Shown here piece after piece: positions 45,143 to 53,415 of a stretch of DNA of 64,000 bases (position 1 is its first letter; each line of letters begins with the position of its first letter). Under the pieces are notes generated by a model. That model ran no database searches. It was not told the origin of the DNA and was given only the letters and a program-made list of their open reading frames with translations. The position numbers and the translations under genes are program-made. The stretch is from Arthrobacter sp. MA-N2 (GTDB lineage Bacteria > Actinomycetota > Actinomycetes > Actinomycetales > Micrococcaceae). The DNA is taken from NCBI RefSeq assembly GCF_000517125.1, contig NZ_KI912156.1, positions 632,618 through 696,617 of the forward strand. Reading direction: 5' to 3'.

Positions 45143-45496
45143 TCAGGCAACCTTGTGCAGGCCGGACCCTACAGGTACCCGCCGCGGATCTGCTGGCCGG
45201 TAGGATCCCGCGGCGCTTGTTCGCCGTATCTCGGGAAGACATTCAGCCGGGGCCCACGGTCGTTGCCGGGTATCGGGTGCCTGAGGCGCGGCTGATGACG
45301 GCTGGACCGGGACTTCCGGGCACAGGTCCGTGATCAGTCCCATTCCGGCATACTCGCGCACGGCCCGGATACCGGACACCGCAGCCAGCTTGTCGGGAAA
45401 GGACCGGGAGACGGCCACCACGTCTCCGCAGGGAGATTTGAGCCTGAACCTGAAGCACATGTCCTCGTCGATGAAGAGTTCAAACATACCTGCCAT
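45143..45496 (-). CDS. DUF1508 (YegP-like) protein, single repeat with a disordered tail
   Basis: A 117-residue protein with a strong AGGAGG site. Residues 1-58 match one DUF1508 unit (FELFIDEDMCFRFRLKSPCGDVVAVSRSF, then AVSGIRAVREYAG). Members usually carry two such units and little else. The remaining ~59 residues are Pro/Arg/Ala-rich and look unstructured, perhaps read-through after loss of a second unit. Function of the family is unknown. Confidence 0.8.
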   Translation of the reverse strand: MAGMFELFIDEDMCFRFRLKSPCGDVVAVSRSFPDKLAAVSGIRAVREYAGMGLITDLCPEVPVQPSSAAPQAPDTRQRPWAPAECLPEIRRTSAAGSYRPADPRRVPVGSGLHKVA

Positions 45497-45720
45497 GGGT
45501 GTCCTCCTGAACGCCGGGCGTCGCCCGGTATTTCCTCGTCATGTCCGAGACGCGGCGCTGCGTTTCGGATGTTCGTGTCCGGCAAAGGATCATCGGTTCA
45601 CTCTTTGCGAAGCCCGACGTGTGGTGGTCTTCATCCAAGGTACGGGGCAGGGTGCTTTCTGGCTACTACCCCACTCCTACCTGCCGAGACTCACGGAAAG
45701 TACTTGCGCCAGGGGTGCCT

Positions 45721-45780
45721 GTTGCCTCACGTCAATACCTCCGGGAAGGTTGATTCGTTGCCTCATGTGAAAACCTCCGG
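45721..45780 (+). repeat. Left-end tandem pair of transposase-site repeats
   Basis: GTTGCCTCACG...ACCTCCG at 45721-45743 and GTTGCCTCATG...ACCTCCG from 45757 share 20 or so positions and are spaced 36 bp start to start. The inner copy lies within the end of the transposase gene and encodes its C-terminal tail. Confidence 0.75.
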
Positions 45781-46985
45781 CTGGTGTGGTTCCATCGTTC
45801 GTTCACAGCGGGTTTGATCGGTGCCGGTTGTTTGGCGGTGGCGATGGCTTCAAGCCGGCCGGTGAGGGCCAGTATCTGCCGTGAGAGCGCGGCCGGCCTG
45901 ATCTTCTTGTATTGGGCGTTCATGCGGATCACGGGCATCCGTGCCACGGCGGGGTCTGCTACGGCGCGCCTGTGCGGGGTCGTCGCCCGGTCGTGGGTTT
46001 TGCTGACCTTGGCTCCGTGGCGGACCTTGGCGATGAGCTTTTGCTGGGGCAGCAGGTAGTTGGTGAAAATCCGGTCCAGCTCCCAGATCTCGTTGAGGAG
46101 CTCCAGTTCCGCGGCGGTGTCATAGCGCAGGTAGCCGACAAGCTCACGGACCCTGGACCAGTTCTTCTGTTCGACGTGGGCGCCGTCGTTCTTGTTGCTC
46201 GGGCGGGACCGGGTGAAGGTGATGCGGTGCTCGAGGCAGAACTCGAAGAGTTCGTTGTTGATGAACTCACTGCCGTTGTCCGAATCGATGCCGATGACGG
46301 GAAAAGGGAAGACCGCCAGGACGTGCCGCAGGGCCGCGAAGACGTGCTTCTGTGCCTTGTTCGGCACGGACCGGTTCACCGTCCACCCGGTAGCGATATC
46401 GGTGACCGTGAGGGTGAAGCAGTACTGCCCGGACGCGGCGCCGCCCTCGTGGCCGACCAGATCGATCTCGACGAAACCCGGCACAGCGTTGTCCCACTGG
46501 GCCCAGGTGCGGATCGGGATCTGGGACTTCAGCAAAGATCCGGGCTTGGTATGGGACCGGCCATGCGGCAGGAGCTTCGCCCGCTGACCGGCCAGCCGCC
46601 GGTCAATGGTCGCCGCACTCATGCGGGCGAGCATCGCTGCCTGCCCGTCGGTAATGTCCAGGACCTTCTCTGCCCGCAGCATCGGCACGAGATCCGGCAG
46701 CATGGGGGCCAGCAGCTTGCCCGCAGGGCCCCGTAGCACCGCCCAGCACAGCACGAGACCGTCCTGCAGGTCGGCCCCATACACCGGGGCGCGTCCCGGC
46801 CTGACGGGCCGTGGCCGCGGCGGATCGAGCGCATGCCGCAAAACCGCCCGCGCATGGTCCCGGTGCCAGCCGGTCAGCTCGACAAGCTCATCCAGGATCC
46901 GCCCCTTCCTGGCCCGGTCACCGGCCCGGTAGGACTCGGCCAGGTGCTTCGTCACGGCTTTGCGTTCACCCATCGTCAATCCCAT
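45732..46985 (-). CDS. Transposase with integrase (rve) catalytic core
   Basis: A 417-residue protein from the ATG at 46985; a second ATG at 46973 is equally possible. The N-terminal ~110 residues are a DNA-binding region, followed by the DDE triad in FVEIDLVGHEGG, IGIDSDNGSEFIN and NKNDGAHVEQKNW, spaced as in rve transposases. The frame is complete. The last ~15 residues are encoded by one of the left-end repeats. Confidence 0.9.
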   Translation of the reverse strand: MGLTMGERKAVTKHLAESYRAGDRARKGRILDELVELTGWHRDHARAVLRHALDPPRPRPVRPGRAPVYGADLQDGLVLCWAVLRGPAGKLLAPMLPDLVPMLRAEKVLDITDGQAAMLARMSAATIDRRLAGQRAKLLPHGRSHTKPGSLLKSQIPIRTWAQWDNAVPGFVEIDLVGHEGGAASGQYCFTLTVTDIATGWTVNRSVPNKAQKHVFAALRHVLAVFPFPVIGIDSDNGSEFINNELFEFCLEHRITFTRSRPSNKNDGAHVEQKNWSRVRELVGYLRYDTAAELELLNEIWELDRIFTNYLLPQQKLIAKVRHGAKVSKTHDRATTPHRRAVADPAVARMPVIRMNAQYKKIRPAALSRQILALTGRLEAIATAKQPAPIKPAVNERWNHTSRRFSHEATNQPSRRY

Positions 46986-47012
46986 CCCTCAAGGATCTCC
47001 GCGGCCACCCTT

Positions 47013-47072
47013 CCCGGACCTTTTCCCATGAGGCAACGTATGCGGCTACGCGGAGGTTTTTTATGAGTCAAC
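47013..47072 (-). repeat. Right-end tandem pair of transposase-site repeats
   Basis: Read on the minus strand, GTTGACTCATAAAAAACCTCCG (in two parts, 47072 down to 47051) and GTTGCCTCATGGGAAAAGG (from 47037 down) mirror the left pair with 35-bp spacing. The inner copy overlaps the likely transposase promoter, so the protein may repress itself. Confidence 0.7.
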
Positions 47073-47153
47073 GCGGGGTGTTGCGTGCCCCACAGTTCAT
47101 GCCTACGCTTGCAAAGGCCGCAGCGTCGCGGCACACCTGAAGGCAGGAGCACC

Positions 47154-47480
47154 ATGAACGACAAGCTCAGCATCCTGGTACGAGTAGACCTGGATTGTTC
47201 CCAGGCACGGGTCGCGGCCCAAGGGCATGTGACGGCGCGGAGCATCAAGGCCCTCTATGTGGTCCTCAAACGCGCCAACGCCCTGATGGAAGGCCTGGCC
47301 CTGGAAATCGACGTGACACGCGCGCGGGTTGAACCGGCCGCACTGCAGCAGCTGCACGCCTGCTCGCAGTCCCATCACCTGCCAGCGTATATTGATCCCT
47401 TCCAGGCTGACTGCAGACTCAGCATCCTGGCACCCGGCGATGCCTTAACCGCTGCGGGGATGGTGGGCTTAGCAGCCTGA
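47154..47480 (+). CDS. Small soluble protein, possibly STAS-like
   Basis: A 108-residue protein from the ATG at 47154 with AGGAG upstream. The order LSILVRVDLDCSQARVAAQGHVTARSIKALYVVLKRAN, then ALEIDVTRARVEPAALQQL, resembles the beta-alpha pattern of anti-sigma-factor antagonist (STAS) domains, but no phosphorylatable serine motif is evident. The call is by fold pattern only. It follows the insertion sequence directly. Confidence 0.6.
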   Translation: MNDKLSILVRVDLDCSQARVAAQGHVTARSIKALYVVLKRANALMEGLALEIDVTRARVEPAALQQLHACSQSHHLPAYIDPFQADCRLSILAPGDALTAAGMVGLAA

Positions 47481-48008
47481 CCGGTTCCCGGCACGCCAGG
47501 CGCCGAAGCCTGAACGACGCGGCAGACCCGCCCCCAGGACGCTCGTTCCACTCGCCGGTGACCGGCGGTATAGCGGTGCCCGAGATGCCCCACAGCAATT
47601 GCTGCGATAGATCCGGGCTGCCGAAACACCCACAACTAGGGATGGTGCCCTGCGACCTTGTTCACGAGCTTGAGGAGCAGGTCAAGGTCCGGCCCTAAAT
47701 GGTACGAAGTGCTCCGCGGCACCGCAGATGGGGGTCTGTTCCGGGAACCTCGCAGGTCCCAGGGGTGCTACTTGGACGGACGGGTGGCATGGCCGCCGAA
47801 CTGGTTGCGGAGAGCCGAGACCATTTTCATGGCGGGAGAACTGTCTTCGCGGGAAGCCAAGCCGGCGAAAAGGGCAGCGGTGATGGCAGGTGTCGGTACG
47901 GCGTTCGCGATCGCTTCTTCAACGGTCCAGCAACCATGACCGGATCACTGTGCCGTTGTGCCTTTACTGGGCCGCAGATTGTCACGGTGCCGCCTGGGCG
48001 TTAGCCCG
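47481..48008. other. Gene-poor stretch holding a gene remnant
   Basis: About 530 bases between the small STAS-like gene and the LuxR-type regulator. The right part (47768-47944) is the broken end of a 6-phosphogluconate dehydrogenase. I see no supported gene in the left part. Confidence 0.6.
47768..47944 (-). pseudogene. C-terminal remnant of 6-phosphogluconate dehydrogenase
   Basis: Read on the minus strand, a 58-codon segment ends at TAG (47768) and contains WTVEEAIANAVPTPAITAAL, then SPAMKMVSALRNQFGGHA, which is the C-terminal end of decarboxylating 6-phosphogluconate dehydrogenase of the short actinobacterial type. A stop lies immediately upstream in frame, and the catalytic and NAD(P)-binding parts are absent. 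Only ~20 percent of the gene is left. Confidence 0.75.
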
Positions 48009-49382
48009 TCATCGGAGTCCGTGGCTGTGTGCCAGGGCGATCGCCTCGGTGCGTGAACCGACGTCGAGCTTCTTGAACAGGTTCCGTACATGGAACTTGA
48101 CCGTATTCTCGCTGATGCCCAGCGTTGAGGCGATGGTGCGGTTGCGGTGACCGGCGACAAGGTGCTGGAGGACTTCGAGTTCCCGGGCGGCAAGGTTCCA
48201 TCCGGCGACATCCCCGGCCGGACGTGCCGGTGGGTCCAAGGGAAGCGTTACGAAGACGTCTGCACCCCAGCCTGGCATGACGTCGACCCGCAACTGTCCT
48301 TTAAGTGCCTGGACCCGGCGGTCCAGACGGGTGATGCTCGGTGCGTCGGCGGTGAGTGCGCCGCGGCCGTCGTCGCGTACGTTGATCAGCAGGTTCTCGC
48401 CGTCGCAGTCCCACTGCGTCCGGACTCTGCTGACCTCGGGTTGTTCCATCATGGCAAGCGCAAGTCCGCGGACGATGGCCCGCGCCGCGTGGGCAACTTC
48501 CCCAGGCAGTGCCCTTCCATTCGGCGGCGGTTTGATGAATTCGACCTCAACGCCGCTGAAGCGCGTGAGAGGTCGCAGGTCCTCCCGTAGGCGTTCGAAG
48601 GCTGTAGCGACGGGCTCTTCCGCCAGGTGCATCGTGCGGTCGCTGAGCGTGCGGAGCCTCACCAAGGCTTTGGCGGTGAGGTCAGTGACGGTTGCGCGGG
48701 CTGCTGCATCGTCCAAGGAAGCTGAGCGCAGGGCCGCCAGAAGGGTTTCCAGGGTTGTGGAGTGCAGATCGGTCAGTTCCGCCGTCACGCGGATGCGTTC
48801 ACCTGAGGCTGCCCGCGATTCCAAAAGGTACGACGGCGGCGCGTCGGCCACTTTTTCCTGGATCCGTCGGGCGGCGATGCGCCACAGATATGTCACCACA
48901 TCCAGCCCGGTGTTGTGCCCGGGCCCGGTCGGGTGGGGATCCGTGAGGACGAGAAGGGCACCACTCTCGGCGTGCTTCAGGGCGAGCACGGGGCGGGGTT
49001 TGCCGCCGATCTCGGCTTCACCGAACCAGGGTGTCTCATCCGAAAGGGCGGCGCGAAGCGTGTCAAGCTCGGCGATCGAGACCCGGGAAATGATGTCTTC
49101 CTCGCCCACTTTCTTCTGTGGCCACCCCGTGCAGTCTTCGGTGAAGATGACCAGCGCGCTGCTTCCCAAGTAGGGGAGCATGGCATCACGTAGCCGCTCC
49201 GCTATCAGGGTCAGGGGGGCATCGGCCAGTGCCGCCACGCACCGCAAAAGCGGCCACGGCAGGCCTGGAAGGGTCAGGGTGGATCCCGTCAGGGGGTGGT
49301 CGGTGGCTGCGCTCACCGGGACAGCCTGAAGCAGCAGATGCCTACGCGCATCGCGGATTCTCGAAGCCGGTTGAACGCTCAT
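48009..49382 (-). CDS. LuxR-type regulator fused to a degenerate histidine-kinase core
   Basis: A 457-residue protein. Residues ~30-180 look like a GAF-type sensor. Residues ~195-240 resemble a HisKA_3 dimerisation helix, but the ELHD box reads AELTD with Thr204 in place of the phospho-accepting His. Residues ~290-383 are an HATPase_c domain (DDGRG at 337-341; GWGADVFVTLPL). Residues ~395-453 are a LuxR helix-turn-helix (TIASTLGISENTVKFHVRNLFKKL). Kinase and response-regulator output are therefore on one chain, with no receiver. It is upstream of the DUF5134 and permease genes on the same strand and is a candidate regulator of the amine locus. Confidence 0.85.
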   Translation of the reverse strand: MSVQPASRIRDARRHLLLQAVPVSAATDHPLTGSTLTLPGLPWPLLRCVAALADAPLTLIAERLRDAMLPYLGSSALVIFTEDCTGWPQKKVGEEDIISRVSIAELDTLRAALSDETPWFGEAEIGGKPRPVLALKHAESGALLVLTDPHPTGPGHNTGLDVVTYLWRIAARRIQEKVADAPPSYLLESRAASGERIRVTAELTDLHSTTLETLLAALRSASLDDAAARATVTDLTAKALVRLRTLSDRTMHLAEEPVATAFERLREDLRPLTRFSGVEVEFIKPPPNGRALPGEVAHAARAIVRGLALAMMEQPEVSRVRTQWDCDGENLLINVRDDGRGALTADAPSITRLDRRVQALKGQLRVDVMPGWGADVFVTLPLDPPARPAGDVAGWNLAARELEVLQHLVAGHRNRTIASTLGISENTVKFHVRNLFKKLDVGSRTEAIALAHSHGLR

Positions 49383-49473
49383 TAAGTCTCCTTATGTTTT
49401 CTTCGTAAGGAAGTCGGGCCGTCGGGACGTCGGTGTCCGTGTGGACCTCGGGATAGGGCAGTGTGGTCGGGGG

Positions 49474-50166
49474 TCATACGGCAATGGTTGCGAACATCAG
49501 CGCCATGACGGCGGCACCGATGGCTTCAAGTCCGTGTTCTGCGCGGACGGGGAGTCTGGATGCCGATGCGTGGGAGGGAGTGGTTGCCGTTGCCCTGCCA
49601 CGCAGCAGAAGGATGAGGAAGGCCACCGCCGCGGCTCCGAAGAATATTGTCGGCAGGATCGCTAGAGCGGGTGAGTGACCAAACATTGCCGTAGCCGTGT
49701 TTTGGGGTGCGGCTGCCATCGCGTGGTGGGTGGCTGGCATGGGCATGGGCATGGGCATGGGCATTGTCATTGTCTGTGCAGGGGCGGTTCCCTGGGCGGG
49801 GGTGGTTCCTTGACCCATCATGGCGAGCATGAGGGCTGCGCCGGCCATGGTGAGGGCGTGGTAGGCGCATTTGAGCCGGCCTTGACTGCCTGCACAGAAT
49901 GTTTTGAATTCCGGCCGGGCGACGGCCTGAATGACAAACCACAATGCCGCGCCGGTGAGGACAGCGATCTGGGCCAGCATGGTGGCGGGTGCCAGGTTCC
50001 AGAGCATGGCGGCCATCAGGATGTTCATGAGGGCATGGAGGATGTTGTTGACCCGGTCCCTCCGTTGGCGGGACCGTGCCGCCTGCAGTGCGTGGTAGCT
50101 TCCGCTGAGCAGCAGGACGGCGGTGAGGGTCCAGGTAATTGCGGGGATGTTGAACACGCGGATCAC
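49474..50166 (-). CDS. DUF5134-type membrane protein with Met-rich loop
   Basis: A 230-residue protein, taken from the GTG at 50166 (VIRVFNIPAITW); the frame extends to 50229 without ribosome site. It has about five hydrophobic segments. Between the third and fourth lies a loop with TMTMPMPMPMPMPATHHAM, encoded in part by a GGGCAT hexamer tract near 49739-49763. Met and His runs of this type bind copper in known transporters. The family is of unknown function. It follows the permease gene and lies in the copper amine oxidase locus. A deleted copy sits downstream of the amine oxidase at 55507. Confidence 0.82.
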   Translation of the reverse strand: MIRVFNIPAITWTLTAVLLLSGSYHALQAARSRQRRDRVNNILHALMNILMAAMLWNLAPATMLAQIAVLTGAALWFVIQAVARPEFKTFCAGSQGRLKCAYHALTMAGAALMLAMMGQGTTPAQGTAPAQTMTMPMPMPMPMPATHHAMAAAPQNTATAMFGHSPALAILPTIFFGAAAVAFLILLLRGRATATTPSHASASRLPVRAEHGLEAIGAAVMALMFATIAV

Positions 50167-50203
50167 GCTCTCACTACTGGGGTTTGGGTTGGGTAGGGGG
50201 TTC

Positions 50204-50237
50204 GGTTCCCGGTGCGGTTGGGGCCGCACCGGGAACC
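50204..50237. other. Strong hairpin between permease and DUF5134 genes
   Basis: GGTTCCCGGTGCGG (50204-50217) and its exact complement (50224-50237) form a 14-bp stem with a 6-nt loop. The T-run lies on the plus-strand side only, so for the minus-strand operon this is more likely an mRNA-stabilising or attenuating structure than a full terminator. Confidence 0.65.
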
Positions 50238-50247
50238 GGTTGTTTTT

Positions 50248-51900
50248 CTAGCGCAGGTCTTCCTCGCGTTCGAGTTCGCGTTCGAGTTCGAGTTCATCGC
50301 TGAGAGTCAGCTTCCCGCGTGTCTCCTGCAGCGCCTTGGCGACACCGAGCTCGACCGGGCTAAGATGCGTGAGGTCTTCTTCATCCAGGACCAGGCCGTG
50401 GTCGTCAGCGAGGACAACGTGGCCGATGGTTTCGTACTTGACCGGGTTGGTCTTCCGCAGGTAAAGGGCCTGGCCTGCACCCACGATGAAGAGCCCGACG
50501 GTGATGTAAGGGATGAGCTTGAAGAGCAACGTCGAGGCCGCAGGCCCGGCAGCGGTATCCAGGTTCGTGATCATCATGATGACAACACACACCATTCCCA
50601 CTCCACCAAGGATCGGAGCGATCTTGGTGCGCCACATCTTTTCTTCCGGGTGATGGTGTCGGAAGTAGTTGAACACGGCGGCCATGGTGAGGGTCTGCAC
50701 AATCAGGAGCGAGAACGTCCCGAGGACAGCCAGAATGGTAAACAGATCCGCGTAGGGGTCCTGGTTCAAGAAGAAGAACCCAAGGATCCACATGATTGCA
50801 ATGCCTGTCTGGACAAACGACGCGACGTGCGGGGACCCGTGCTTCGCATGGGTCTTGCCAAAGACGCCAGGCAGCACTCCTTCCCGTCCCAGCGAATACA
50901 TGTACCGTGCCGCGGCGTTATGGAAAGCCATGGCGCAAGCGAAGGATCCGGTCATCATCAGCCATTCCATGGCCAGCACCCACCCGTGGCCGACAAAGAC
51001 GTCCGTGGGGTGGAAGAACATGTCCAGGGGATTGGCGCTTTGCGCCAAGGCAATGGCTTGCGCGCCACCGTTACCGGCAACAGACATCCAGGAGACAAAC
51101 GTGTAGAAGACACCGACACCGGTGACCGCGATCATCGTGGCGATAGGGATGATCTTCTTCGGGTTCTTGGATTCCTCCCCGTACATCACCGTCGATTCAA
51201 ACCCGGTCCAGGACCAGAACGCGATGAACATCGCCAGCCCCGGCGCAGCGACCGACAGGCCACCTGGCAGGAACACATTCACCGGGTTCAGCGTCTGAGG
51301 CATCAGCCCGTCAGGGCCTCCGCCATGGAAGAGCACACCGAAAGCCATGACCGCCAGAATCCCGATCTCGGTAGCCAGCAGCAACGTCAGGATCTTCGCC
51401 GCCATGCTGATCTCAAAGTACGTCAGCACCCCGATCAGGATCAGACCGGACAGCGCAATGACCACCCAGTTCACATCCAGGCCCAGCTGGTCCTTGAAAG
51501 CCAACTGACCGAAGTAAGAGAAAATACCGATGATGCTGGCCTCAAAGACGATGTAGCTGAAAGTGACCATATAACCGGTCCCCAGACCAAACACACGCCC
51601 CAAACCACGGGAAATAAATCCGTAAAACGCCGCCGTCGACGTCACGTAACGGGCCATCGTGACATACGCGACCGCAAAAACCGACAAGATCACCGTCGCC
51701 CAGATGTACGTCGACGGCGTCCCCGTTCCGACACCATAACCCACCGAAATCGGAACGTTACCGCTCATGACCGTAATCGGCGCAGACGTCGCGACAGCCA
51801 TGAAAACAACATCCCACAACCCCAGGGTGTTGGCCTTCAGCTTCCCCGGCTGGGAACCAGGCTTGGAAGGAGCATTCCCCACGGAGCCTTGCCGGCTCAT
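50248..51900 (-). CDS. APC-superfamily amino acid/amine permease
   Basis: A 550-residue protein with AGGAAA eight bases before the ATG at 51900. Twelve or more hydrophobic segments follow the typical start LGLWDVVFMAVATSAPITVM, with the APC helix FIAFWSWTGFESTVMYGEESKNPKK and LGREGVLPGVFGKTH. The C-terminal ~70 residues are acidic and cytoplasmic, including an ELELERELEREED repeat. It is oriented away from the amine oxidase and preceded by module copy 1, so it probably imports the amine substrate. Confidence 0.92.
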   Translation of the reverse strand: MSRQGSVGNAPSKPGSQPGKLKANTLGLWDVVFMAVATSAPITVMSGNVPISVGYGVGTGTPSTYIWATVILSVFAVAYVTMARYVTSTAAFYGFISRGLGRVFGLGTGYMVTFSYIVFEASIIGIFSYFGQLAFKDQLGLDVNWVVIALSGLILIGVLTYFEISMAAKILTLLLATEIGILAVMAFGVLFHGGGPDGLMPQTLNPVNVFLPGGLSVAAPGLAMFIAFWSWTGFESTVMYGEESKNPKKIIPIATMIAVTGVGVFYTFVSWMSVAGNGGAQAIALAQSANPLDMFFHPTDVFVGHGWVLAMEWLMMTGSFACAMAFHNAAARYMYSLGREGVLPGVFGKTHAKHGSPHVASFVQTGIAIMWILGFFFLNQDPYADLFTILAVLGTFSLLIVQTLTMAAVFNYFRHHHPEEKMWRTKIAPILGGVGMVCVVIMMITNLDTAAGPAASTLLFKLIPYITVGLFIVGAGQALYLRKTNPVKYETIGHVVLADDHGLVLDEEDLTHLSPVELGVAKALQETRGKLTLSDELELERELEREEDLR

Positions 51901-52076
51901 CGTTCGTTTCCTGTGCTGCAGTGCCCGCCGTTGGCGGTCACGGATTCAATATCGAGAGTCATGCTCTTCTCCTTGAATTGGTTCACGTAAATGACGAATT
52001 TGCTGACGGCAAGGGACTGAAGCACTCCGGGACCGGCCCTTGAAAACGCCGTGCAGGCGTGCGCCAAGCAGCGGAC

Positions 52077-52328
52077 TTACAGCCGTCTCGGCTGAGGATA
52101 GGTGGTGATGCCGTCGGGACAATAGACACAAAAGGGCCCGTGGGTTTGCCGGAACTGTTCCTCGTTGTCAGAACCGGTCATCCTTGGTGCACATGATTCT
52201 CTGCTGGTAATCACCTCGTAAACCCCGGTGGGGGTCCGGGAGGGATTATCCACAGACCAGGCATCCTCCCAATGGGTTCGGCCAAGCTCTGCTCTGAACT
52301 CCGCCGTTGTGATGCCGCTCACCTGCAT
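52077..52328 (-). CDS. Possible small leader protein downstream of module 1
   Basis: An 83-codon frame from ATG 52328 (MQVSGITTAEFRAELG) ending in a Cys-containing tail (GPFCVYCPDGITTYP). Composition is protein-like, but its first codons lie inside the conserved palindrome of the promoter module, so conservation there need not be coding. No family is recognised. Confidence 0.3.
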   Translation of the reverse strand: MQVSGITTAEFRAELGRTHWEDAWSVDNPSRTPTGVYEVITSRESCAPRMTGSDNEEQFRQTHGPFCVYCPDGITTYPQPRRL

Positions 52329-52440
52329 TCCTTTACCAACTAAAAGTACGGCAGGCAATTCATTTTGGGGAGGCGCGGACGAAAATTTCCGTGAGAAATT
52401 GATGGTCCCATTTTCCCGATCTAATTAACATGTTGGAAAC
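52309..52440 (-). promoter_or_regulatory. Amine-locus promoter module, copy 1 (reads left)
   Basis: On the minus strand, GTTTCCAACATGTTAA (52440-52425) is followed by GGGAAAATGGGACC, AATTTCTCACGGAAAT, AAATGAATTGCCTGCCGTA and GTGAGCGGCATCAC (52322-52309). The same blocks occur in the same order and spacing at 53008 and 63051. It points toward the APC permease and the DUF5134 gene. Confidence 0.8.
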
Positions 52441-53007
52441 ATACGGGAACTGCGGGTCAACGCCAAGGGTTGCATCCCGGGTCGAGGACCTCCCTTGTCC
52501 CTGGGGGTGAGCATGCCCATCGAAGGGAAAGTTGGTATCAGGGTGTCTGCATGTGGTGTTCGGTTCATCACTCCGCTATTTCGACGGCGGCTCAAAGGAC
52601 CTACGTCCTTGGGGCAGTTGCCTGTCGGAGACCCTTTCCGCCAGGCATTCAACGCCGCGGGGTGATGCTTGGGCTTGCCGGCATCAAACCTTCGCTGGAT
52701 CTCGTATCAATCGTCCGTCCTTTCGGGCTCTCCAGTGCGCAGTCATGGCCGCAGTTACGACACCCGAACCGGGCACTTGGAAACGTTGGCCGCGGAAGAA
52801 GCCGGCCGAATGCGGCGACAACACCACGCGGGTAATCAAAGACAGGGCAAGAGAGTCATGCCGGGTCCAGAGGCCAAACCCCCGGGTGCGCGGGATGCGA
52901 AGCAGCGACATCGTTGGGCTGATTCGTGGCGGCGATGTTGAGAGTTATCGGCCCCCAAGTCAGGACTTCAGCAATCTTGGGAGGGACTCCTGTGGCCGTG
53001 TTCAAGT
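52441..53007. other. Non-coding interval between module copies 1 and 2
   Basis: About 570 bases separate the two outward-facing modules. Several short frames are open on both strands but none has a ribosome site or a recognisable domain. I see nothing else supported here. Confidence 0.55.
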
Positions 53008-53139
53008 GTTTCCAACATGTTAACTCAGATGCGAAAATGTGGTCCTAAATTTCTCACGTAAATCTCTAAAAAGGCCTCGCCGAAATCAATTCCCTGACGT
53101 AGCTTTAATGCGTGAAGGGAATGCGGTGACCAGCATCAC
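53008..53139 (+). promoter_or_regulatory. Amine-locus promoter module, copy 2 (reads right)
   Basis: GTTTCCAACATGTTAA at 53008-53023 is followed by GCGAAAATGTGGTCC, AATTTCTCACGTAAAT, AAATCAATTCCCTGACGTA and GTGACCAGCATCAC (53126-53139). It lies 276 bp before the amine oxidase start. The GTGA-N6-TCAC palindrome resembles CRP/GlxR-type sites. Confidence 0.8.
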
Positions 53140-53415
53140 ACGGGTCGGGCTCGGAGTAGAGTCCGGCTGATCTCACGGAAGTGGGACGCCGATTTGGCGC
53201 TAGTCCCCCGGATTTGCAGGGGTGGCAGCGATTGTCGGTGCAGTTTTGTTGGCACCAAGGTCTTATTTCCAACCAAAGGGATGAACAATTCTGTCAGAGA
53301 AGAACAGCATTGGGGAATCCAAGCTTGGCATGTACGCGCCGCAATTCGGCACGGCCGGCACTCATCTGGATCAGCAAGCTCGTCCTGAATCAGGACCTAA
53401 TAAGGAGAAATTTTC

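Larger units (their letters stand above)
45721..47072 (-). mobile_element. Insertion sequence with integrase-type transposase and paired end repeats
   Basis: A ~1.35-kb element. Each end carries two copies of a ~23-bp repeat in inverted orientation (GTTGCCTCA...ACCTCCG), the outermost at 45721-45743 and 47051-47072. One transposase gene fills the interior. Flanking duplications were not identified with certainty. The IS family is left open. Confidence 0.8.

Noticed and set aside
50212..51990. 592-codon plus-strand frame opposite the APC permease
   Set aside because: His/Arg/Asp-rich shadow; the minus-strand permease explains the open frame.
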